A stretch of DNA of 49,116 bases, taken from the NCBI GenBank assembly GCA_014730345.1, contig WJIJ01000016.1, positions 1 through 49,116 on the forward strand. Reading direction: 5' to 3'. The translations under genes were made by a program, and so were the position numbers. The notes beneath the pieces were generated by a model. The model was not told where the DNA came from. It ran no database searches and saw nothing but the letters and a program-made list of their open reading frames with translations. This stretch comes from Candidatus Zixiibacteriota bacterium (GTDB taxonomy: Bacteria; Zixibacteria; MSB-5A5; UM-FILTER-46-8). Shown piece by piece: positions 42,188 through 49,116 of this stretch (within the stretch, counting starts at the first letter, position 1; every line of letters starts with the position of its first letter).

Positions 42188-44802
42188 AACTGGTATCCCC
42201 AGGTCAAACTGAACTTATCGATAGTTTCATTATAGTATCCGTAGCTTATATCCAACGGACCCAGCGGAGTCGCGGCGGCGGCTCCGATTGTTATTGAATG
42301 CCGGAAATTCGAAAGGACGACATCGCTTCTCTCTGAATAAGTCCTTCCGGCATCATAGCGCGAATAAAGGTATATGCCCTTGCCCAGAGCTTTCCTCAGT
42401 TTTAAAAAATAAGCGAAGAAATTATCGCCGACGATCTCGTGATAATTAAATCCTCCGAATCCGTAGGGTTCACCAAGCCGGAACTTTTCAGGCAAAGGGA
42501 GACCATTTGTCGATATCCCTATAGCCCCCCGGGGATGGAAGTTGAAACCAAACGGCAGGGGATAATATGACTCCAGCGACATGTAGAACTTGCTGTAAAC
42601 ATCATTGCCGCCCAATATATCATTTGCCCACTCGAAGTACGTATGATGATACTTGCCCCGTTCCGGAAATGACTGTTTATCCTTAGTGTCTACAACCGAA
42701 CGAAGGGTAATACTCCTTATCCTGATAAAATCTTCCTTCCGGTTCTCGAATTTTTGGGTAATATCCGCAACCCGCAGTTCGAGAGACGCCGTTCCCAACC
42801 TTGATATCTGCTGGCCGAACTTGAAACCGGCGCTGATTTCGCTCTGGGTGTATAATTTGCGGGCGCGATGGTCGATAAAAATATCAATCTCACGCCTGCC
42901 GAATTGCGCGTAAACCGAGTAGGTCAGGTGAGTCTTGAAAAGACGGTCGGCGCGGAATTCGGGACGGATACTTCTCTCCCTGTCGCCGATTTTGCCCCGC
43001 ATGAACAGCTCGCTTCCGCTTCCGAACACATTGTAATCACCCAGTTCGACCATACCCTGCAGATTGTATTCATCGTCGTACCGCAATCCTATCCTGGCCG
43101 CCCATGAGTGCTTTTCTTTCAACTTCAGCCTCAATGTATAATTGCCTTTGCGTTCCCGCGGAATAATATTAGTGGCAACTTTCTCGAAGAGCCCGGTATT
43201 ATACAGGCGGTCGACGCCTTTCTGGATTTCGAGGGAGTTATATGGTTGTCCGGTCAGATCCGGGAAATCACGCATTACTATCCAGCGTCGGGTATGTTCA
43301 TTGCCGGTAATCTCAAAATTGCTAACCGTTCCTTCGCTTATCTCAACTTTCAGTTTATTGCCTTCAAGAAAAACCTGTTCGATTTTAATCAATGGATAAT
43401 GGGAGTTGCGGTACAGATTTTCTATACTTTCCAGGCCTGCTCTCAGGATGTTAGTATTAAGCCTTTCGCCGGGTTCGATACCTATATACTTCCGCAGGGC
43501 TTCGTCAGAAAAAATCGTATTACCATCGAACTCGATATATGAAACGACCGGGTATGGTTCCCGTTCTAAGCGTAAGGTATAGTGATCCGAGTGGCTTTCT
43601 ATGTTAGTTTTTACATCATGGTATAAGCCTGTCGATAACAAATAGTCCCGGACTTCTTCAATTTCCGAAGCGTGGACATCCCGGTAAAGAAATGAACTCA
43701 GTTTGTTCACTGCTGATGGGAAAGGTTCATCGGTAATATCGCCAGCGATTTCGTTGATAAAATAAGTGGTATCGTTCCCGGCGGGCTCTTTTTCGAGTAA
43801 TCGGTAAATATCCGGCAGGGCTTTTCTCGCGGCCTTCTCTCCTTCATCAATTAAAGATTTTATATCGTTAAATTCCATGTTGGCATAATGGCTTAAACGG
43901 GGTTCTATCACCAGGTCTGCCGAATTCAACTGTTCTTCGGTCTTTTCCATGACCATCACCGATGTAGCCTGGTTGGCTATATCGAGTGCATTTTTCAGTC
44001 TCTCTCTCGGGTAAAGAGGGGTTACGGTATTGATAGCCACCACTTTATCGGCTCCCATTTGCCTTGCTACTTCCGTTGGCACCGGACAGATGATACCCCC
44101 GTCCACGAGCAGGCTTTCGCCATATTCTACCGGTGTGAACGCCAGCGGCACGGAGATGGAAGCGCGCATTGCCTCGGCAAGGTCGCCGCTGGAAAGTATT
44201 ACCGGCGTTCCGGTTATCAGGTCGGTGGCTACAGCGCGGAAGGGTATCTTTAAATCATCGAAATCGGCGCCGGCGGTGTAACTTGAACCCACGGTGAATT
44301 CATATAGATAATTGGAAACTTTCTGGCCGCCGGTAAGCGCCTGGGGGATGTAAGGTTTTAAACCGTCGAAACGTACTTGGAGCAGATGACGCTCCCTCTG
44401 CTGGCGCTGGGTAAGAAACAAGCTTAAACGATTGGGGCTGTCGGAAAACATCTCCGTCCAATCCCGGCTCAGTACTATACTTTCGAGGTCCCTTGCTGAA
44501 TATCCGCTGGCGTATAAACCACCCACAACGGCGCCAATACTCGTGCCGGCGATATGCGAAATCGGTATATTATATTCCTCCAGCACCTTTATCACCCCTA
44601 TCTGGGCGAATCCCTGCGCTCCGCCTCCCGAGAGCGCTAATCCGATTCCTCCCGGTTTAGAATGGATTATATGGGTCAAATCAATCCGGGATTCGGCGCT
44701 ATGTACACCGCCTGATGGGTATGTAACACCCATCAGGAGAGTTATCAGGAATACTGCCGCTAAATAATTTCTAAGATAGAGTTTTATATCTTGAATCTGC
44801 AT
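42184..44802 (-). CDS. Patatin-like phospholipase fused to POTRA domains and an Omp85/BamA-type barrel
   Basis: The 872-residue protein has a signal peptide, then a patatin domain at residues ~48-330 with the oxyanion loop LALSGGGAQGFAQIG, nucleophile GTSIGAVVGGLY and catalytic Asp in LLVDGGIICPVP. POTRA-like repeats follow (SYIEFDGNTIFSDEALRKYI, NFEITGNEHTRRWIVMRDFP, LYNTGLFEKVATNI). A 16-strand-type Omp85 barrel ends TWGYQF with a terminal aromatic. This resembles type Vd/PlpD-like autotransported lipases but with more POTRA repeats. The lipase is probably surface-exposed or tethered. It overlaps the convergent DUF4412-like gene by 4 nt. Confidence 0.93.
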   Translation of the reverse strand: MQIQDIKLYLRNYLAAVFLITLLMGVTYPSGGVHSAESRIDLTHIIHSKPGGIGLALSGGGAQGFAQIGVIKVLEEYNIPISHIAGTSIGAVVGGLYASGYSARDLESIVLSRDWTEMFSDSPNRLSLFLTQRQQRERHLLQVRFDGLKPYIPQALTGGQKVSNYLYEFTVGSSYTAGADFDDLKIPFRAVATDLITGTPVILSSGDLAEAMRASISVPLAFTPVEYGESLLVDGGIICPVPTEVARQMGADKVVAINTVTPLYPRERLKNALDIANQATSVMVMEKTEEQLNSADLVIEPRLSHYANMEFNDIKSLIDEGEKAARKALPDIYRLLEKEPAGNDTTYFINEIAGDITDEPFPSAVNKLSSFLYRDVHASEIEEVRDYLLSTGLYHDVKTNIESHSDHYTLRLEREPYPVVSYIEFDGNTIFSDEALRKYIGIEPGERLNTNILRAGLESIENLYRNSHYPLIKIEQVFLEGNKLKVEISEGTVSNFEITGNEHTRRWIVMRDFPDLTGQPYNSLEIQKGVDRLYNTGLFEKVATNIIPRERKGNYTLRLKLKEKHSWAARIGLRYDDEYNLQGMVELGDYNVFGSGSELFMRGKIGDRERSIRPEFRADRLFKTHLTYSVYAQFGRREIDIFIDHRARKLYTQSEISAGFKFGQQISRLGTASLELRVADITQKFENRKEDFIRIRSITLRSVVDTKDKQSFPERGKYHHTYFEWANDILGGNDVYSKFYMSLESYYPLPFGFNFHPRGAIGISTNGLPLPEKFRLGEPYGFGGFNYHEIVGDNFFAYFLKLRKALGKGIYLYSRYDAGRTYSERSDVVLSNFRHSITIGAAAATPLGPLDISYGYYNETIDKFSLTWGYQF

Positions 44803-44865
44803 AAAACCATCGTATAGATTATATTACATAAAAGAAAAAAATCAATGTAAACTTGCGCTAAGATT

Positions 44866-45612
44866 ATGATAACCAACGCCCGTCTAAAATTCCTATCGTC
44901 ATTGAAACAGAAAAAATACCGCTGGAAAGAGCGGAAATTCTTAATCGAGGGAGAAAATCTCCTTAAAGCCGCCATCGTAAACAACATAGCAATTGATGAA
45001 ATTTACGTAGCCTCCGATTATGAAGGCGAAATCCTTCCTTTGCTGGACAATGAAAAGAAACTAATTAAACTTCCTCCCTCCAAAATGGCGCGGTTTTCAA
45101 CGGTTAAAACCCCGCCGGGGATAATGGCATTACTTCCCTTTTTCAGGTATAATGTCGATGAATTCCATAATGCCTTAAGGATATTATATCTCGAAAACCT
45201 TTCCGACCCGGGAAATACCGGCACCCTGATTCGCGATGCCCGCGCTTTCGGCTTTGATTGCGTTTTCATCTCTCCCGATGGCTGTGAAATCTACAACTCC
45301 AAGCTCCTCCGTTCAACCGCCGGTTATATATTCAGTATTCCTGTAGTCGAAGATGTAAAGCTGGCAATACTCCAAAATTATAAAAATCGGGGCTTTGAAT
45401 TAATTTCAGCCAATCCCCACGCCGAAATAACTATAGAAGAGGCGAAATGCCCTCAAAAGGCAGTTATAATGCTCGGAAACGAGCCGCGTGGTTTAAGCGA
45501 GGAAGCCGAAGGCATGGCCGATATTAAGCTTAAAATCGGCATAAAAGAGGATGTTGAATCGCTGAATGTGGCATCTGCCGGAGCTATTATAATGCACTGG
45601 GCTAAGCTGTAG
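44866..45612 (+). CDS. TrmH/SpoU-family RNA 2'-O-methyltransferase
   Basis: The 248-residue protein has an N-terminal substrate-binding domain (LSSLKQKKYRWKERKFLIEGENLLKAA) and a SPOUT knot domain with the three family motifs: LENLSDPGNTGTLIRDARAFG, VIMLGNEPRGLSEEA and ESLNVASAGAIIMHW. It should methylate a ribose in rRNA or tRNA using S-adenosylmethionine. It resembles 23S rRNA methylases of the RlmB/TsnR kind, but the target nucleotide cannot be told. It is divergent from the patatin gene. Confidence 0.92.
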   Translation: MITNARLKFLSSLKQKKYRWKERKFLIEGENLLKAAIVNNIAIDEIYVASDYEGEILPLLDNEKKLIKLPPSKMARFSTVKTPPGIMALLPFFRYNVDEFHNALRILYLENLSDPGNTGTLIRDARAFGFDCVFISPDGCEIYNSKLLRSTAGYIFSIPVVEDVKLAILQNYKNRGFELISANPHAEITIEEAKCPQKAVIMLGNEPRGLSEEAEGMADIKLKIGIKEDVESLNVASAGAIIMHWAKL

Positions 45613-45680
45613 CCTTTTCCGTTGTAAGGGTTGTTAAATGTAAATATGGGCGGCTTAAATATAAAGGCGGAGATTTTATT

Positions 45681-47858
45681 ATGGCACAATCTGTTGCGGA
45701 AAAACCGGCAATACAGGAATCGAAATCGACCAATGTTATCAGCACCCTGATTAAGGCTCTTCTCTCCAACAAAGAGCTTACTGAAAAGGAGCTGGAATCT
45801 ATTCTCCAGGCGACATGTAAGAAGGCTCTCCAGGCGGTCAGCGGAGTGGCTATAACCATTTACCTCGTTGATAAAAATGTCGCCATCGACCAGTGTATTC
45901 GCTTCAAATACATCTACTACACTCCCCAGATGGAAGAGGTTAGCGATGAATACAAGGAGATGGCCGAGAAGACCAAGAACAAGCTAAAAGCATTGCCCTT
46001 GCGCCTCGGGCAGGGAATAGTAGGCAAGGTCATTCAGGAAGGCAAAGCGGTACTCACCGAGGATGTCCGCAATGACCCCAACTTTAATCCAGAGGTCGAC
46101 AAGATAACCGGGTTTAAGACCTATACCATGATTACCGCTCCTTTCGTCTGGGATGGCGTTGTCGGCGCTATGCAGGTTGTCAACAAAATGCCCGGCACCA
46201 AGAATAACCGTTTCACCGAGGAAGACCTCGGTCTCCTGCAGGAAGTCGCCGATTACTCAGCCCGTGTCTTAAAACGCGCCGTCAATCCCAACGAACCTCT
46301 TACGGATATCGACGCCGCCCAATACCTGGCCCGTCTGGCCAATACCAGATATGTTAATTTGGATTCCATTGATGATGTCGATGCCGAACTCGCCGCCGAA
46401 CTCGGGGAGAAACTGCTTAAAAAGTTGAATGTTTTTCCGCTGGGTAAAGCCGAAGACGGCGGGATTATCCTGGTGGTTTCCAATCCGCTCGATTTCGCGT
46501 TGCTTGATAAGTTCCGCTTCGCTTCCAAGGTGAAAATCTCCCGCCTGCTGGTCTCAACCGAGGAGAAAATAAAAAACCGGCTGAAGTCCGCGTTCCGCAT
46601 GGATTCCGAAATTTCAGATACCATCGCCGAGGTGGGCAAGGAATACAACGAGATTACCGATTCCCTCGAGATTCCCGAAGAAGAGGTCAATGAATCATCA
46701 GCCCCTATTGTCCAGCTGGCAACGAGGATTATCGAGGACGCTTATGTGAAAGGAGCTTCGGATATACATGTTGAGCCGTTCCAGAATGAAGTTAAAATAC
46801 GCTACCGCATCGACGGCGTGCTCCATGAAATGGTCTCCCTGCCGTACCGTACCATCCACGCGCTGGTTTCCCGTTTGAAGATTATGTCCGATCTCGATAT
46901 CTCCGAGCGGCGCCTGCCCCAGGACGGCCGTATCAAGTTCAGGCAGTTCACCAAGAAGGATATCGATATCGACCTGCGCGTGGCAACCGGTCCGATGGCG
47001 TTCGGTGAGAAAATAGTTATGCGTATCCTCGATAAAACCTCCGCGGCGGTTCCACTGGAGAAGATGGGCTATTCGGAGCATAATCTCGAGATATACCGTG
47101 ACCTGATAAAGAAACCCTATGGCATGATCCTCCATTGCGGCCCTACCGGTTCCGGCAAAACCACCGCCCTTTATGCGGCGTTGAACCATATTAACCAGCC
47201 GGAGATAAACATCCAGACCGCCGAGGACCCTGTTGAGTATATGCTAACCGGCATAAACCAGATGCAGATGCAGTCTGAAATCGGGTTGACCTTTGCCCGC
47301 GCCCTGCGGTGTTACCTGCGGCAGGACCCGGATGTTATCATGGTCGGCGAGATACGCGACCTCGAGACTGCCGAAATCGCCATCGAAGCGGCACTGACCG
47401 GGCATTTGATGTTTTCCACGTTGCATACCAACGACGCCCCCAGTACGGTAACCCGTTTCATCGATATGGGCATCCAGCCGTTTTTAATTTCCTCCTCCCT
47501 GCTTATGGTTGTCGCCCAGCGGCTCGCACGGCGTCTGTGCAAATGTAAAGAGGAATATGAACCATCCCAGCAGGAGTTGGAAGTTCTCGGTATCGACGAA
47601 CCGGGTATCAAACTTTTCAAGGCCAGCGGATGCCCTGCCTGCGGAGAAACCGGTTACAAGGGACGTATGGGAGTGCATGAACTGCTGACGCTGAGCGAGG
47701 GATTGATAGAACTCATAGAGCGTAAGGCATCATCCGATGAGCTTAAACGGCAGGCGCGCAAGGATGGCATGAAGACTCTTTTCGAGGATGGGGCGCTGAA
47801 GGTAAAACAGGGGCTTACTTCTCTGGAAGAACTATTGCGCGTAGTACGCCCCGATTAG
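45681..47858 (+). CDS. GspE/PilB-type secretion or pilus assembly ATPase with N-terminal GAF domain
   Basis: The 725-residue protein has a GAF domain at about 35-175 (LRLGQGIVGKVIQEGKAVLTEDV, ITAPFVWDGVVGAMQVVNK). An MshEN/T2SSE-N-like domain follows (ANTRYVNLDSI...FPLGKAEDGGIILVVSNPLD), then the hexameric ATPase: Asp box ASDIHVEPFQNEVKIRYRID, Walker A GPTGSGKTT near 487, HIS box TLHTNDAP and Walker B DVIMVGEIRDLETAEIA. A C-terminal zinc motif is CKCKEEY...CPACGETGYKGR. It powers a type IV pilus or type II secretion machine from the cytosol. The GAF fusion suggests control by a small ligand such as a cyclic nucleotide. It overlaps the convergent gene by 44 nt. Confidence 0.94.
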   Translation: MAQSVAEKPAIQESKSTNVISTLIKALLSNKELTEKELESILQATCKKALQAVSGVAITIYLVDKNVAIDQCIRFKYIYYTPQMEEVSDEYKEMAEKTKNKLKALPLRLGQGIVGKVIQEGKAVLTEDVRNDPNFNPEVDKITGFKTYTMITAPFVWDGVVGAMQVVNKMPGTKNNRFTEEDLGLLQEVADYSARVLKRAVNPNEPLTDIDAAQYLARLANTRYVNLDSIDDVDAELAAELGEKLLKKLNVFPLGKAEDGGIILVVSNPLDFALLDKFRFASKVKISRLLVSTEEKIKNRLKSAFRMDSEISDTIAEVGKEYNEITDSLEIPEEEVNESSAPIVQLATRIIEDAYVKGASDIHVEPFQNEVKIRYRIDGVLHEMVSLPYRTIHALVSRLKIMSDLDISERRLPQDGRIKFRQFTKKDIDIDLRVATGPMAFGEKIVMRILDKTSAAVPLEKMGYSEHNLEIYRDLIKKPYGMILHCGPTGSGKTTALYAALNHINQPEINIQTAEDPVEYMLTGINQMQMQSEIGLTFARALRCYLRQDPDVIMVGEIRDLETAEIAIEAALTGHLMFSTLHTNDAPSTVTRFIDMGIQPFLISSSLLMVVAQRLARRLCKCKEEYEPSQQELEVLGIDEPGIKLFKASGCPACGETGYKGRMGVHELLTLSEGLIELIERKASSDELKRQARKDGMKTLFEDGALKVKQGLTSLEELLRVVRPD

Positions 47859-48849
47859 ATGTCTCCGGTAACTCCGGCCAGAGAGGCGTATAGTTTTCAG
47901 AGGGGAAAATCTTGCGGTTTTGTATTGGCAGGAGGGTGATGCCTCCCCGGGCCAGCGCTGATTCGTAAAGATTCGCTAAATGCAGTAAACCGGTTAAACT
48001 GTCCGGGTGTACTGGTTCATCAGAATAGATTCCATATACGGTATCCACATTCGCCCAGTGCAGTAACCTCGCTTCAATAACATCGTCGTACATCTGATAT
48101 TCAATAGAAGCTATACCGGTATAACTGGCGGCAAATACCGAATCGATATACATCTCCCGCTTTCCGAAAGAATAAACGCGGTACTCGAATTCTCCTTTGG
48201 TCATTCTGTAGAATGAAAAATTCGAATCCCCGATCCAGACAAATGAAAATGGTTCAATGAAATAACTGCCATCGTCCACCAGCCATATCCTTTTCTTCTC
48301 ATGAAAAACGGTACTGTTATAACCGATTGAAATATAACCCAGCGTATCCAAAGGCGCGCCGCTGAAACCATTCACCGAATCGATGGCAATTTTAAAACGG
48401 ATAATATAATCTATCGCCCCATACAACAATGAATTCGGACCCTTGTTTAACAGCATGGTATCCGGCCCTGTAAATCCCGGCGCTCCCCACACTTTATTGC
48501 CATTAATACTATATATATCGCCATAGCAGGAATCATCGTGATATATATCGTTGATTTTACGGTTGATTCTCGGCTGAGCGCAATCGAAATAGCGGTAGTA
48601 TCGGATCCAACGACGCTGCGGCCTGAAGCCTTTTCTCTGCATCTCGATGGGTGGGTGGGGAGGTTGCAGGAATCGGACCCGATGTTGAAATTTGTAATAA
48701 GGATGCGCGCTGTCGGCAAGTTCTTCATGGGTGGCATTACCCCCCAAATACTCCAATATTGTTTGAGAAGATGATTCCTCGGCGTAACTTACGGAAGGAA
48801 GTAATATCCCCGCCAAAAGGATGATACTTAAGAGTATTTTCGTTTGCAT
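47815..48849 (-). CDS. Exported GWxTD-like or unknown envelope protein
   Basis: The 344-residue protein has a signal peptide (MQTKILLSIILLAGILLPSVSYA). The mature part has many short beta strands (WIRYYRYFDCAQPRINRKI, YIIRFKIAIDSVNGF, FEYRVYSFGKREMYIDSVFAA). I do not recognise the family with confidence. An early RVRFLQPPHPPI and the strand-rich middle vaguely recall GWxTD-type exported proteins, but the motif itself is absent. Its last 44 nt overlap the end of the ATPase gene on the other strand. Confidence 0.7.
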   Translation of the reverse strand: MQTKILLSIILLAGILLPSVSYAEESSSQTILEYLGGNATHEELADSAHPYYKFQHRVRFLQPPHPPIEMQRKGFRPQRRWIRYYRYFDCAQPRINRKINDIYHDDSCYGDIYSINGNKVWGAPGFTGPDTMLLNKGPNSLLYGAIDYIIRFKIAIDSVNGFSGAPLDTLGYISIGYNSTVFHEKKRIWLVDDGSYFIEPFSFVWIGDSNFSFYRMTKGEFEYRVYSFGKREMYIDSVFAASYTGIASIEYQMYDDVIEARLLHWANVDTVYGIYSDEPVHPDSLTGLLHLANLYESALARGGITLLPIQNRKIFPSENYTPLWPELPETSNRGVLRAIVLPEK

Positions 48850-48900
48850 CTTACATCCTTATTTTGAAAATTCATCTATCGGGCAGGTCGGCGAGCTTTA

Positions 48901-48957
48901 TCCGCCATGGGCGGACAAGTCCTCCATAGGCGGACAAGTCCGCCAAAGGCGGACAGG
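48901..48957. repeat. Three tandem 19-bp palindromic repeats
   Basis: TCCGCCATGGGCGGACAAG, TCCTCCATAGGCGGACAAG and TCCGCCAAAGGCGGACAGG follow each other without gaps. Each can fold as TCCGCC/GGCGGA with a short loop. A C-rich partial copy follows. They lie upstream of the minus-strand gene at 48849. Confidence 0.85.
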
Positions 48958-49116
48958 CCCCGCCCGCCTGCCCAGAACATCGTGCCCGGCGTATGTCCTC
49001 ATGCGCCGGGTTGCGCATGTAATTAGATTTTGCGTTGCTCAAATAGGGACATGTAAACCGCTTTGTATTCGCTGACCTACTCGACTATTTTATTCCCGGC
49101 AGGTCAGGAGACCTGC
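48958..49116. other. Window-end intergenic sequence with palindrome GCAGGTC-AGGA-GACCTGC fragment
   Basis: No gene is seen. The window ends in GGCAGGTCAGGAGACCTGC, a near-perfect palindrome, and CGGGCAGGTCGGCGAG occurs near 48880, so this may be a dispersed repeat unit. It is not enough for a riboswitch. Confidence 0.35.

Noticed and set aside
48901-48957. CRISPR array.
   Set aside because: The 19-bp units are directly adjacent without spacers, and no cas genes are near.
49097-49116. Second cobalamin riboswitch (CAGGAGACCTGC resembles the B12 box).
   Set aside because: None of the other conserved riboswitch blocks occur upstream; the sequence is a palindrome and more likely a repeat cut by the window end.
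1-49116. tRNA, rRNA or tRNA-Sec genes.
   Set aside because: I read the intergenic regions for T-loop and acceptor patterns and saw none; the coding density leaves little space. A tRNAscan run would be decisive.

Overview
The window looks like a chromosome fragment from an uncultured member of the FCB superphylum, in the range of Zixibacteria, Marinimicrobia or Bacteroidetes relatives. I infer this from five exported proteins with type IX secretion (T9SS) C-terminal sorting domains (NYPNPFN...SGIYFY...K), SusC-like TonB biology, a patatin-Omp85 fusion and many exported proteins of unknown family. Species cannot be named from sequence alone. UGA is an ordinary stop elsewhere (dnaG, the exosortase gene and the GNAT gene all end in TGA).

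Layout. 0.3-2.4 kb: a tight cluster of four divergent tandem paralogs encoding small secreted proteins, plus a fifth exported protein. 2.7-4.7 kb: aconitase/isopropylmalate-dehydratase large and small subunits; the large one ends in a histone H1-like Lys/Ala tail. 4.8-8.9 kb: a LiaF-like membrane protein, then dnaG-rpoD. 9.1-15.7 kb: an exported-thiol region with a TlpA-like thioredoxin, a DUF6029-like barrel and four paralogous thioredoxin-fold proteins with T9SS sorting domains. 15.8-22.2 kb (minus): a Cus-type Cu/Ag efflux operon with a Cys-rich small protein. 22.4-26.3 kb: a PHP-glycosyltransferase fusion and UDP-glucose dehydrogenase. 26.3-26.7 kb: gene-free with palindromic repeats. 26.7-29.9 kb: TenA, and a zinc-ribbon/SPFH pair on minus. 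30.1-33.8 kb: cobalamin riboswitch, TonB receptor and a secreted beta-propeller. 33.8-38.6 kb: GNAT, then polysaccharide deacetylase-exosortase-EpsI, then two exported proteins. 38.6-48.8 kb: macro domain protein, membrane Fe-S oxidoreductase, DUF4412-like protein, patatin-Omp85, TrmH-family methylase, GAF-GspE/PilB ATPase and an exported protein. The last 270 bases hold short palindromic tandem repeats.

Main discovery. Three of the four thioredoxin-fold paralogs (12329-13336, 13458-14495, 14637-15677) are split in the ORF track by an in-frame TGA exactly where the first paralog has the first Cys of its CGPC motif. Reading each TGA as selenocysteine restores a full protein with signal peptide, Shine-Dalgarno, UxxC redox motif, cis-Pro loop and sorting domain. 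Exactly 34 nt after each TGA lies the loop of a 6-bp hairpin, UCGNNC-A(G/A)UU-GNNCGA, whose variable pairs differ compensatorily among the three genes. It is absent at the same codons of the Cys-containing paralog. This is what a bacterial SECIS element should look like. It points to a tandem array of exported, probably surface-attached selenoproteins of an Omp28-like family. Selenocysteine machinery is not in the window and must be sought elsewhere in the genome.

Other highlights: a B12 riboswitch whose conserved GGGAAGG segment is perfectly complementary over 12 nt to the downstream terminator; a candidate T9SS-anchored counterpart of the B12-capturing propeller BtuG; and a dehydratase with a nucleic-acid-binding-like tail.
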